64,000 nucleotides of DNA from Haemophilus haemolyticus_L (GTDB lineage: Bacteria > Pseudomonadota > Gammaproteobacteria > Enterobacterales > Pasteurellaceae). The translations under genes and the position numbers were made by a program. How positions within the stretch are numbered: the stretch's first letter is position 1; every line of letters starts with the position of its first letter. This document shows positions 16,644-24,953 of the stretch, piece by piece. The notes beneath the pieces were generated by a model that was not told where the DNA came from, did no database searches, and saw nothing but the letters and a program-made list of their open reading frames with translations. The stretch is taken from contig NZ_QQGY01000001.1 of the NCBI RefSeq assembly GCF_003490595.1, positions 186,001 to 250,000 on the forward strand, written 5' to 3'.

Positions 16644-17897
16644 ATGAAACTAAATATCCAAAATTTTGGAATAATTGAATCAGCATCAGTAAATATAAAC
16701 GGACTAACTGTTATCTGTGGTGAAAATGACTCAGGGAAAAGCACTATAGGGAAATTATTATTTGCTCTAATTAAATCTAGTCAAAAATATGAAGATGATT
16801 TAGAGGTAGGGGTAATATCGGAAATTCGTTCTAGTTTAATTAGGCTTAGTTCATTATTATCTTTACCAAATGACAATAAAGCTAGAGTTATTTCTAATGA
16901 AGTTAGGAGATTAGATCCTGAAGATTTAATAATTAGTAAAGATATTAGTATATTACTTCATAAGTTGGAACAAGTAAATATTTATAATCCTATACAAAAT
17001 AAGATTGAGGAAATTATAGAAAATATACAAAATCTCATTAATAATAAGCCCGATGAAAATAAACTTAAAAGAGATGCGTTAAGGAAAGCTATTTTTTCCG
17101 AATTTGGTAAATTAGCAGAAAATTTATCACGTATTAATTTACTTAATGAAGATGGTGATAATTTAATTAAATTTAGTATTAGTAATTCTGTTATTGACAA
17201 TGTTGAATTTGGACAGAGAATGAATATAAGTGATATTACTTATATTGAAAGTCCTTTTATTCTTCAATTTAGAAGAATGTTTTATAATGCAATTACATCT
17301 TTAGATGAAAATCTACCTAGACGTCCTTGGATGAGGGATACAGTTTCTTTGCATTTAAAGGATCTTGCAAAAAAACTAACTAATTACCAATCTGATTTAA
17401 TTGATTTAATAGGAGATGAGGAATTGCAAAAACTATCTAATGAAATTTCTTTGTTAATAGATGGTGATTTTTCTTATGATGATGAATTTGATGATTTCGT
17501 ACTTCATAGGAACGGGAAAAAGATTTCATCCATGAATACAGCATCAGGAATAAAATCTATAGGGTTAATTAATGCCTTAATCAAAGGAAATGTTATAAAT
17601 AAAAATACGTTACTTATTTTAGATGAACCAGAAACTAATTTGCATCCAAAATGGCAGAATGAGTATGCAAGATTATTGTGTAAGCTTGTAGAAAATAATA
17701 TAAGAATTATTGCGGTTACTCATAGCCCTTATATCGTATCTTCTTTATATCATTACTCAAAAGAAATAGATAATGCACGTAAAAATTTCTATTGGGCAAA
17801 TAAGATAGATGGTTCCACTAGTTTTGAAGAATATACAGACAATGTAATGGGGGGGATCGTATTAAAGTTTGCTAATGAATTAGAAGGAATGTATTAA
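16644..17897 (+). CDS. AAA (OLD/AAA_15-type) ATPase of an accessory two-gene module
   Basis: 417 residues. Walker A is VICGENDSGKSTIGKLLF (about residues 24-41), an ABC-signature-like ASGIKSIGLINAL near 297-309, Walker B LLILDEPETNLHPKWQ near 320-335 and an H-loop AVTHSPYIVSS. The middle is helical and coiled. This is the SMC/ABC-like ATPase architecture common in antiphage systems that pair an ATPase with a nuclease. The next gene, 25 bases on, encodes a PD-(D/E)XK-like protein. The gene is conspicuously AT-rich and lacks USS, unlike agp before it and glyS after it. AGGAGAAG lies seven bases before the ATG. Confidence 0.75.
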   Translation: MKLNIQNFGIIESASVNINGLTVICGENDSGKSTIGKLLFALIKSSQKYEDDLEVGVISEIRSSLIRLSSLLSLPNDNKARVISNEVRRLDPEDLIISKDISILLHKLEQVNIYNPIQNKIEEIIENIQNLINNKPDENKLKRDALRKAIFSEFGKLAENLSRINLLNEDGDNLIKFSISNSVIDNVEFGQRMNISDITYIESPFILQFRRMFYNAITSLDENLPRRPWMRDTVSLHLKDLAKKLTNYQSDLIDLIGDEELQKLSNEISLLIDGDFSYDDEFDDFVLHRNGKKISSMNTASGIKSIGLINALIKGNVINKNTLLILDEPETNLHPKWQNEYARLLCKLVENNIRIIAVTHSPYIVSSLYHYSKEIDNARKNFYWANKIDGSTSFEEYTDNVMGGIVLKFANELEGMY

Positions 17898-17922
17898 CTA
17901 TAATTAACTGAATAAAATTTGT

Positions 17923-18534
17923 ATGCATTACCAAGAATTGTATAAAGATATTTGTGATAGATATCCTGAGCAAATTCAGAGGATATCTGAGGTATCTAAA
18001 GAAAAAAATCAAAAATGGTTTCTAGACAACGATAAACTTATTTTAAATTTTGATAAGTTGGCTAATATATTTTCAGTAGAAAAAACGTTGATAGCTAAAG
18101 GTAAACAAGGAACCACTTGCTCATCAGATGGTCTTTACTATACAGACACAGAATTCTTATTTATTGAGTTTAAGGATCAGAGCACGGGAAATGTTTCTTT
18201 TAAAGACTTACAAAATAAGTATTATCAGGGAATTTCTGTATTATTATATTTTTTAAACGAGAATAGTTGTTTAAGAGAATTAAATATATCCTGTTTTATA
18301 ATTTGCAATCCTGAAAAAAATGGTGGTAAAAATCAGCATCCAAACCCTGTTTATAGCAAGTTGACATCTAATATACATTCTGATAATGGGTATAGAAAAG
18401 GCGCAGAAATTACTATAAATAAATTAAATGCTTATTTTAAAAGCTTTGCTAAAATAGGACTTAAATTAGATTTTAAATTCATATTTTTACCTCAAGAATT
18501 AGATGATTTTCTAAAAAATCTAAGAGATATTTCA
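17923..18534 (+). CDS. PD-(D/E)XK nuclease-like protein, without stop, in frame with glyS
   Basis: 204 codons from the ATG at 17923 to the base before the glyS ATG, with no stop codon. The core SSDGLYYTDTEFLFIEFKDQ has the D-x(n)-E-x-K spacing of restriction-like nucleases, followed by a helix with QNKYYQG that could supply the conserved Gln/Tyr. Partner of the ATPase upstream by context. The open frame continues straight into GlyS to 20601, so the native C-terminus and stop have been lost or the two are made as one 892-residue protein. AT-rich with no USS. Nuclease assignment is by motif only. Confidence 0.6.
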
Positions 18535-20601
18535 ATGACAACCCAAAACTTCCTAGTAGAAATCGGCACTGAAGAGCTGCCACCAAAAGCTCTCAAAACA
18601 TTAGCGACCTCTTTTGCGGATAACGTTGAGGCGGAATTAAACCAAGCAGGCTTAGCGTTCGATAAAATCGAATGGTTTGCGGCGCCACGTCGTTTGGCAG
18701 TGAAAGTGTTAAACTTAGCCACACAACAGCCAAGCAAAGAAATCGAAAAACGCGGGCCGGCAGTGTCAGCAGCCTTTGATGCAGAAGGTAAACCGACCAA
18801 AGCGGCAGAAGGCTGGGCGCGTGGTTGTGGCATTACCGTTGAGCAAGCAGAACGCATTGCGACCGATAAAGGTGAATGGCTTGTTCACCGTGCAAAAATT
18901 GAAGGTCAGCCGACCAAAAACTTGCTGAACGACATTGTGGCAAATGCGTTGGCGAAATTGCCAATTCCAAAACCAATGCGTTGGGCAGATAAAACCGTGC
19001 AATTTATTCGTCCAGTTCACACCGTGACTATGTTGTTAGGTGATGAGTTAATTGAAGGCGAAATTTTAGGTGTAGCAAGTGCGCGTACTATTCGCGGTCA
19101 CCGTTTCTTAGGCGAGAAAGAATTTGAAATTCAACATGCAGACCAATATCCGCAATTATTGCGTGAAAAAGGTTCTGTTGTAGCCGACTTCAACGAGCGT
19201 AAAGCAGAAATTCTTGCAAAATCTCAAGCAAAAGCAACCGCACTTGGCGGCGTGGCTGATATTGAAGAAAGCTTGCTTGAAGAAGTGACTTCATTAGTTG
19301 AATATCCAAATGTATTAGCGGCAAAATTTGAAGAGCGTTTCTTAGCAGTGCCTGCGGAAGCTTTGGTTTACACCATGAAAGGCGACCAAAAATATTTCCC
19401 AATTTATAACAAAGATGGCAAATTATTACCGCACTTTATTTTTGTCTCGAACATCAACCCAGAAGATCCAACCGCGATTATCGAAGGGAACGAAAAAGTG
19501 GTTCGTCCACGTTTAACCGATGCGGAATTCTTCTTCAAAACCGACTTAAAACAAAAACTGGTCGATCGTTTACCACGTTTAGAAACCGTGTTGTTCCAAC
19601 AACAACTGGGCACATTGAAAGACAAAACAGATCGCATTGAGCAACTTGCAGGCGAAATTGCAAAACAAATTGGTGCAGATGAAGCGAAAGCAAAACGTGC
19701 AGGTTTACTGTCAAAATGTGACTTGATGACCAACATGGTATTCGAATTCACCGATACGCAAGGTGTAATGGGTATGCATTATGCTCGTCATGACGGTGAA
19801 GATGAAGAAGTGGCAGTCGCATTAAATGAACAATATATGCCACGCTTTGCCGGTGATGAGTTACCAAAATCTTTAGTGGCAAGTGCGGTCGCTTTAGCGG
19901 ATAAATTTGACACTTTAACAGGGATCTTCGGTATCGGCCAAGCACCTAAAGGCAGTGCAGACCCATTTGCATTGCGTCGTGCGGCATTAGGTGCGTTACG
20001 TATTATCGTAGAGAAAAACTTGCCGCTGGATTTAGAAGATTTAGTGAAAAAATCAGCCGCACTTTTCGGTGATAAACTTACTAATAAAAACGTGGTTACT
20101 GATGTGGTGGATTTCATGCTCGGCCGTTTCCGTGCATGGTATCAAGATGAAGGCATTGCAGTGGATGTGATTCAAGCCGTATTGGCTCATCGTCCAACTC
20201 GTCCAGCTGATTTTGATGCGCGCGTGCGTGCGGTTTCACATTTCCGTACTTTAGATTCAGCGGAAGCGTTAGCAGTAGCAAACAAACGTGTAAGCAACAT
20301 CTTAGCGAAAGCGGATGCTGCAATTGGCGAGATCAATTTGACCGCTTGCGTAGAGCCAGCAGAAAAAGCCCTTGCTGAAGCGGTACTTGCATTACGCACT
20401 GAAGTACAACCGCTTATCGCACAAGGTGATTACACGGCTGTATTAGATAAATTAGCGAACTTACGCGCACCAGTAGACAGCTTCTTTGATAACGTAATGG
20501 TAAATGCTGAAGATCCAGCATTACGCCAAAACCGCTTAGCGATTTTAAACACGTTACAAGGCTTGTTCTTACAAGTGGCGGATATTTCAGCACTTCAATA
20601 A
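18535..20601 (+). CDS. glyS: Glycyl-tRNA synthetase beta subunit
   Basis: 688 residues from the ATG at 18535, beginning MTTQNFLVEIGTEELPPKAL, the family N-terminus. The body has the tRNA-interacting and HD-like domains typical of GlyS and a C-terminal anticodon-binding DALR-like region. It is essential with GlyQ for glycine tRNA charging. The reading frame is open for 204 further codons upstream into the nuclease-like gene; only a weak purine stretch (TAAGAGAT) precedes this ATG, so translation may depend in part on upstream ribosomes. USS copies in the gene body (such as near 19880) mark it as native, unlike the AT-rich segment before it. Confidence 0.96.
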   Translation: MTTQNFLVEIGTEELPPKALKTLATSFADNVEAELNQAGLAFDKIEWFAAPRRLAVKVLNLATQQPSKEIEKRGPAVSAAFDAEGKPTKAAEGWARGCGITVEQAERIATDKGEWLVHRAKIEGQPTKNLLNDIVANALAKLPIPKPMRWADKTVQFIRPVHTVTMLLGDELIEGEILGVASARTIRGHRFLGEKEFEIQHADQYPQLLREKGSVVADFNERKAEILAKSQAKATALGGVADIEESLLEEVTSLVEYPNVLAAKFEERFLAVPAEALVYTMKGDQKYFPIYNKDGKLLPHFIFVSNINPEDPTAIIEGNEKVVRPRLTDAEFFFKTDLKQKLVDRLPRLETVLFQQQLGTLKDKTDRIEQLAGEIAKQIGADEAKAKRAGLLSKCDLMTNMVFEFTDTQGVMGMHYARHDGEDEEVAVALNEQYMPRFAGDELPKSLVASAVALADKFDTLTGIFGIGQAPKGSADPFALRRAALGALRIIVEKNLPLDLEDLVKKSAALFGDKLTNKNVVTDVVDFMLGRFRAWYQDEGIAVDVIQAVLAHRPTRPADFDARVRAVSHFRTLDSAEALAVANKRVSNILAKADAAIGEINLTACVEPAEKALAEAVLALRTEVQPLIAQGDYTAVLDKLANLRAPVDSFFDNVMVNAEDPALRQNRLAILNTLQGLFLQVADISALQ

Positions 20602-20610
20602 TGATTTAAT

Positions 20611-20628
20611 GCCCAGAAATGGGCTTTT
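20611..20628 (+). terminator. Terminator after glyS
   Basis: GCCCA-GAAA-TGGGC at 20611-20624 followed by TTTT. A short GNRA-loop hairpin ten bases after the glyS stop. Confidence 0.65.
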
Positions 20629-20658
20629 AAATTTCGATTCTAATCAAAAAAGGAAATT

Positions 20659-21384
20659 ATGCTTGCACAAACAAACAAACAAACAAACAAACAAACAAAC
20701 AAACAAACAAAAGGATACGTTATTAATTTAAATCGGTCTCCTGATCGATTAAAAAAGTTTTTTTCTCAAACTTCAGCAAATTTATTTACGCGTATGCCTG
20801 CTGTTGATAAGAAGTTGCTTGAGCTATTTGATTTAGAAATTTTTTTTAATATTTCACAGTGTGAAAGTTTACTGGGGCAGAAGATAACTTCAGGTGAAAT
20901 TGCTTGTACCCTTTCCCATATTGCGTGCTGGAAAGCAATTGCAAATGATGATGATTTACTAGAGCGAGATTTTGCTATTATTGCCGAAGATGATGTGCTT
21001 TTAAAAGATGATTTACAATCATCACTTCAAAAAGTGATTGATGTTTTTGAAAACGGATATTTCTTGAACCAAGAAAATGTAGATTTAATTATTTTACAAA
21101 GTTTAGCCTTTGATTGGTTTAATTTAGATGAAAATTTCTGTCCTATGTATCATAGTTATAATAATCAAGGTTCAAGTTTATATTTAATACGAAAATCTCT
21201 TGCAATTGAATTAACTGAAAACTTAAAAAAAGAAAAGCCGTATTGGTTAGCTGATTGGTTTGAAATTTTTTGTGATAAGGAAAGAGTAAGGGGGGTTAAG
21301 CCTCATTTGGGTTATATTATGGGAGGACATGATGCACCTTCTGATCTAGAGGATGATCGTCAAAGAGCAAGGTGTAATACGTAA
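20659..21384 (+). CDS. Phase-variable family 25 glycosyltransferase (LOS biosynthesis type)
   Basis: 241 residues. The first 17 include 14 residues encoded by a CAAA tetranucleotide tract (QTNK repeats), then the GT25 start GYVINLNRSPDRLKKFF, the SGEIACTLSHIACWKAI motif and the acidic IIAEDDVLLKDDL. GT25 enzymes in Haemophilus (Lex2B, LpsA, Lic2A types) add hexoses to lipooligosaccharide. With 11 repeats the frame is open from the ATG at 20659, so the gene is in an ON state here; gain or loss of one unit would shift it out of frame. AAAAGGAAATT gives the RBS. Exact sugar and acceptor unknown. It sits between glyS and a tRNA, a variable site. Confidence 0.85.
   Translation: MLAQTNKQTNKQTNKQTKGYVINLNRSPDRLKKFFSQTSANLFTRMPAVDKKLLELFDLEIFFNISQCESLLGQKITSGEIACTLSHIACWKAIANDDDLLERDFAIIAEDDVLLKDDLQSSLQKVIDVFENGYFLNQENVDLIILQSLAFDWFNLDENFCPMYHSYNNQGSSLYLIRKSLAIELTENLKKEKPYWLADWFEIFCDKERVRGVKPHLGYIMGGHDAPSDLEDDRQRARCNT
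20668..20711 (+). repeat. Tetranucleotide tract (CAAA)x11, phase-variation switch
   Basis: Eleven perfect CAAA units begin nine bases after the start codon of the glycosyltransferase and lie wholly inside the coding region. Slipped-strand mispairing at such tracts is the known mechanism of LOS phase variation in H. influenzae. Confidence 0.95.
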
Positions 21385-21454
21385 TAATTTGAATACTTTC
21401 CATAATTAAATATAGAGTTACATTTAGAGCACTTCTTTTAATAGTGATAAAAAT

Positions 21455-21481
21455 GGATGATTGATTTTTCATCAATCATCC
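21455..21481 (+). terminator. Terminator after the glycosyltransferase
   Basis: Perfect 11-bp stem GGATGATTGAT / ATCAATCATCC with a 5-base loop, followed by a pyrimidine run CTTCTTTTAT, about 70 bases after the stop codon. Confidence 0.7.
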
Positions 21482-21490
21482 CTTCTTTTA

Positions 21491-21519
21491 TAGACTTCAA
21501 GTGATTATTTCTCTATAAT
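21491..21519 (+). promoter_or_regulatory. Promoter of tRNA-Ile2
   Basis: TAGACT (21491-21496) and TATAAT (21514-21519) with a 17-base spacer; the predicted start lies a few bases before the tRNA 5' end at 21531. A USS half (ACCGCACTT) fills the gap. Confidence 0.5.
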
Positions 21520-21530
21520 CACCGCACTTT

Positions 21531-21607
21531 CCCCCCTTAGCTCAGTCGGTTAGAGCAGGCGACTCATAATCGCTTGGTCGCTGGTTCAAGTCCGGCAGGG
21601 GGGACCA
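21531..21607 (+). tRNA. tRNA-Ile2 (anticodon CAU, lysidine type)
   Basis: 77 bases with CCA encoded. The acceptor stem CCCCCCT pairs with AGGGGGG, the D arm reads AGCTCAGTCGGTTAGAGC, the anticodon arm GGCGACTCATAATCGCT carries CAU, and the T arm is CTGGTTCAAGTCCGG. Apart from the acceptor stem it matches my memory of the E. coli ileX/ileY tRNA nearly base for base, so it is read as isoleucine tRNA decoding AUA after TilS modification of C34 rather than methionine. Its 3' end abuts an integrase remnant, marking it as an attachment site. Confidence 0.9.
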
Positions 21608-21731
21608 TTCGACTTGTCAAATAACGTCTTTTTTGTCAAAAAACATCATACAAACAGCATTTGAGAATCAACCTTATTGTTGTTTTCGTCTTTTATTGTT
21701 TGTCATTGTTCGTTTTTATTGTTCCCTTAAA

Positions 21732-21768
21732 TGTTCCCTCTTTATGAAGGAACAAAAACGAGGGAACA
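21732..21768. repeat. 9-bp inverted repeat between tRNA-Ile2 and the integrase remnant
   Basis: TGTTCCCTC (21732-21740) and GAGGGAACA (21760-21768) are perfect inverted copies with a 19-base spacer; further partial GTTCCCTT and GGAACA copies lie beside them. The position between an attachment tRNA and an integrase start suits arm-type integrase or excisionase sites or an operator. Confidence 0.45.
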
Positions 21769-21805
21769 GAAGAACGGTAAATTTTTATTTATTAGGGTTT
21801 GAACA

Positions 21806-22123
21806 ATGGCTAGAGACTTTTCAAAAAAATTCACTGATTCTTATATTCATGGAATTAAACCAACCGATAAAGAGCAACTATTTTCTGATAAGGATAATCA
21901 GTATTTATTGGTTAAACCAACTGGGGCCAAAATATGGCGATTCATTTACACTCACCCAACAACCAAAAAACGCATTAAAAAATCTTTTGGAAACTATCCA
22001 TTAATTCCACTTACTTTCGCTAGGGATAAGGCTCGTATATGGTGCAGGCTATTGGCACAAGGTATAGAATCAATCGTATTGTTATCATCTCCGCAAACCC
22101 ATTTGTTTAGATTACCAACATAG
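21806..22123 (+). pseudogene. Truncated tyrosine-recombinase integrase (N-terminal arm-binding domain only)
   Basis: 105 residues. Residues 17-90 match the N-terminal DUF4102-type domain of prophage/island integrases: GIKPTDKEQLFSDKDNQYLL, VKPTGAKIWRF, KKSFGNYPLIPLTFARDKAR and LLAQGIES. A full integrase is about 400 residues; the core-binding and catalytic (R..HxxR..Y) domains are missing, and the last ~17 residues look out of register. The gene begins about 200 bases after tRNA-Ile2 in the orientation usual for tRNA-targeting integrases, and relA follows at once, so this is the scar of an island that was deleted. Confidence 0.8.
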
Positions 22124-22268
22124 AAAAAATATAATTTTCAATGGGATAGATTTGACCCTCCTATTAATTCAGCAATTTAATACAAAATAACGAGGATATT
22201 CTGATAGAATAGCCACCCAAAATAAAAGTGACAGGAAGTTGCTTGCTCTTCATCAACAAGGGGGTGTT

Positions 22269-24500
22269 ATGGTTGCTGTTCGTGGTTCTCATTTGTTAAA
22301 TCCGCAGGATTTTGTGATTGAACAATGGTGCGCTGGCTTAAAACTAGCAGAACAAACAGAAAAAAGTTTGATCGATGCGTGGTATTACGCACGCGACTTA
22401 ATGAGCACCCATCCCGATGAAATGAAGAATGCTACCTTGATGCTCCAGTCCGGCGTGGAAATGGTAGAAATTTTGCACGAACTTAATATGGATGCGGAAA
22501 CATTGCTTACTGCAATGTTGTTTCCTGTGGTTGCAAATAAATTAACCGATTGGGAAAGCCTAAAAGAAAAGTTTGGTGCGAAAATCACTAAATTGCTCAA
22601 AGGCGTGTTGGAAATGGATAACATCCGTCAACTCAATGCCAGCCATTCCGCTAACGCATTACAAGTGGATAATGTTCGTCGTATGTTGTTAGCGATGGTG
22701 GACGATTTCCGCTGCGTAATCATTAAACTTGCCGAACGTATTACTTTCTTGCGTGATGCAGAGCATCGTTGCGCCGAAGAAGATAAAGTCCTTGCCGCCA
22801 AAGAATGTTCTTACATTTATGCTCCTCTTGCCAATCGTCTTGGGATAGGTCAGTTGAAATGGGAGTTAGAAGATTACTGCTTCCGTTATCTCCATCCAGA
22901 ACAATATCGCACTATTGCTAAATTATTGCAGGAACGTCGCCTTGATCGAGAACATTACATTGCTGATTTCGTTAGCGAGTTGAGCGGTTATTTACGTGAA
23001 AGTATCGAGCAAGTGGAAGTCTATGGTCGTCCGAAACATATTTACAGCATTTGGCGCAAAATGCAGAAAAAGCATCTTGAGTTTAGCGGTTTATATGATG
23101 TAAGAGCGGTCAGAATTATCGTGCAAAAATTGCAAGATTGTTACACCGCACTTGGGATTGTGCATACTCAATTTAAACACTTACCCAAAGAATTTGACGA
23201 TTATGTAGCTAACCCGAAACCGAACGGTTATCAATCTATTCATACTGTTGTTTTAGGTAAAGGTGGCAAGCCAATTGAAGTACAAATTCGAACCCAACAA
23301 ATGCATGATGATGCAGAGTTAGGGGTGGCGGCGCACTGGAAATATAAAGAAGGCAATACAGGCAGTATGTCTGCCTACGAAGAAAAAATTGCATGGTTGC
23401 GTAAATTGTTAGCTTGGCAAGATGATATTACGGATTCAGGCGAAGTGATGGCAGAGTTGCGTAGCCAAGTGTTTGATGACCGTGTATATGTGTTTACGCC
23501 AAAGGGCGAAGTGGTGGATTTGCCAACAGGATCTACACCATTAGATTTTGCTTATGCAATTCATAGTGAAATTGGTCATCGTTGTATCGGGGCAAAAGTG
23601 GCGGGGCGTATTGTGCCATTTACCTACCAGCTACAAATGGGTGATCAAATCGATATTATTACCCAGAAAAATCCGAACCCGAGCCGTGACTGGCTAAACC
23701 CAAATTTGGGATTTACTCACACTGCAAAATCTCGCGCCAAAATTCAAGCATGGTTTAAAAAACAAGATCGTGATAAAAATATTCCAGCGGGTAAAGAATT
23801 ACTCGATAATGAATTAGCGCGTTTAAATTTAAGTATTAAGCAAGTGGAACCTTATGCGTTACCGCGCTATAACTTGAAAAATGTGGACGATCTTTATGCT
23901 GGCATTGGCAGTGGCGATATTCGTTTAAATAACTTAATCAATTTCTTGCAAAGTAAATTGATTAAAGTGACTGCTGAAGAAGTTGATCAAGAAATTTTGC
24001 GTCATGTTGCTAACAAAAGTGCGGTGAATTCTCAGCAGAAATCTGAAAAGAACAATGGCTATGTGATTGTGGAAGGTGTGGGCAATCTTATGCATCATAT
24101 TGCACGCTGTTGCCAGCCTATTCCTGGCGATGCGATTGTTGGTTATATCACAATGGGGCGTGGTATTTCTATTCACAGAGCGGATTGTGAACAATTCTTA
24201 GATTTGCAAGCGGCTCACCCCGAGCGCGTGGTGGAATCAATTTGGGGCGAAAATTACGCAAGTGGGTTTCATATTAATATCCGTATTGTGGCAGGCGATC
24301 GCAATGGCTTATTACGTGATATTACGACGGTTCTGGCAAATGAAAAAATTAGCGTATTAGGGGTGTCAAGCCGTGCTGATACCAAAAAACAGCTTGCTAC
24401 CATTGATATGGAAATTGAACTCCATAATGTTGAAAGTTTAAGTAAAATATTGGCTCGATTAGCAAAATTAGATGATGTTATCGAAGCGAAACGTTTATAA
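22269..24500 (+). CDS. relA: GTP pyrophosphokinase (ppGpp synthetase I)
   Basis: 743 residues from the ATG at 22269 (MVAVRGSHLL, matching the MVAVRSAHIN start of E. coli RelA, 744 residues), with AAGGGGGTGTT upstream; a TTG ten codons earlier is rejected. Order: inactive HD-like hydrolase region, synthetase domain with GRPKHIYSIWRKMQKK and the YQSIHTVV motif, TGS domain (VYVFTPKGEVVDLPTGSTPL), zinc-finger region with ARCCQPIPGD, and a C-terminal ACT domain. Makes (p)ppGpp on starved ribosomes. It is first of relA-dgkA-mog-glnB. Confidence 0.97.
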   Translation: MVAVRGSHLLNPQDFVIEQWCAGLKLAEQTEKSLIDAWYYARDLMSTHPDEMKNATLMLQSGVEMVEILHELNMDAETLLTAMLFPVVANKLTDWESLKEKFGAKITKLLKGVLEMDNIRQLNASHSANALQVDNVRRMLLAMVDDFRCVIIKLAERITFLRDAEHRCAEEDKVLAAKECSYIYAPLANRLGIGQLKWELEDYCFRYLHPEQYRTIAKLLQERRLDREHYIADFVSELSGYLRESIEQVEVYGRPKHIYSIWRKMQKKHLEFSGLYDVRAVRIIVQKLQDCYTALGIVHTQFKHLPKEFDDYVANPKPNGYQSIHTVVLGKGGKPIEVQIRTQQMHDDAELGVAAHWKYKEGNTGSMSAYEEKIAWLRKLLAWQDDITDSGEVMAELRSQVFDDRVYVFTPKGEVVDLPTGSTPLDFAYAIHSEIGHRCIGAKVAGRIVPFTYQLQMGDQIDIITQKNPNPSRDWLNPNLGFTHTAKSRAKIQAWFKKQDRDKNIPAGKELLDNELARLNLSIKQVEPYALPRYNLKNVDDLYAGIGSGDIRLNNLINFLQSKLIKVTAEEVDQEILRHVANKSAVNSQQKSEKNNGYVIVEGVGNLMHHIARCCQPIPGDAIVGYITMGRGISIHRADCEQFLDLQAAHPERVVESIWGENYASGFHINIRIVAGDRNGLLRDITTVLANEKISVLGVSSRADTKKQLATIDMEIELHNVESLSKILARLAKLDDVIEAKRL

Positions 24501-24514
24501 AAATAGGAAAAGTT

Positions 24515-24871
24515 ATGTATAAAACGACAGGGCTAACCCATTTAATCAACTCCACTAAATATTCATTACAAGGCTTAAAAAGTGCGTTTAAAAATGAAAC
24601 AGCCTTTCGTCACGAATGTTTTTTAGCCTGCATTTTAATTCCTCTTGCGTTCTTTTTAGGCGAAACAAAAATTGAAATTATCTTGATGATTTCTTCTGTT
24701 TTGCTTGTGATGGCGTTAGAACTTTTAAATAGTGCGGTGGAAGCTGTCGTTGATCGCATTGGTACAGAACGCCACGAACTTTCAGGGCGTGCGAAAGATC
24801 AAGGTTCTGCATCGGTATTTATTGCCCTTTGTATTGTCGGTATCGTTTGGGGCGGAATCTTATTCTTCTAG
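24515..24871 (+). CDS. dgkA: Diacylglycerol kinase
   Basis: 118 residues with three membrane helices, as in the bacterial DgkA family. The signature around NSAVEAVVDRIGTERHELSG, followed by the AKDQGSASVF active-site segment, is clear. It phosphorylates diacylglycerol in the inner membrane, recycling lipid released by envelope glycan synthesis. It begins 15 bases after the relA stop with a TAGGAAAAG RBS. Confidence 0.95.
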   Translation: MYKTTGLTHLINSTKYSLQGLKSAFKNETAFRHECFLACILIPLAFFLGETKIEIILMISSVLLVMALELLNSAVEAVVDRIGTERHELSGRAKDQGSASVFIALCIVGIVWGGILFF

Positions 24872-24880
24872 CCCTTCCAA

Positions 24881-24907
24881 AGTGCGGTAAGTTTTTACCG
24901 CATTTTT
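24881..24907. terminator. USS-containing hairpin after dgkA
   Basis: AGTGCGGTAA and TTACCGCATTTTT form an 8-bp stem followed by a T run. One arm is a perfect uptake signal, the other is one base off. Confidence 0.6.
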
Positions 24908-24953
24908 GATTTATCCAATCACGTCAAAATCATTTATAAAAATAAGGAAAAAT

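Noticed and set aside
20668..20711. CRISPR-like regular repeat at the CAAA tract
   Set aside because: The unit is four bases with no spacers; it is a phase-variation microsatellite inside a coding region. No CRISPR array was seen anywhere in the window.
21531..21607. Elongator tRNA-Met because the anticodon is CAU
   Set aside because: The D, anticodon and T arms match the tRNA-Ile2 (lysidine) type rather than the initiator or elongator Met tRNA, so the isoleucine call is preferred.
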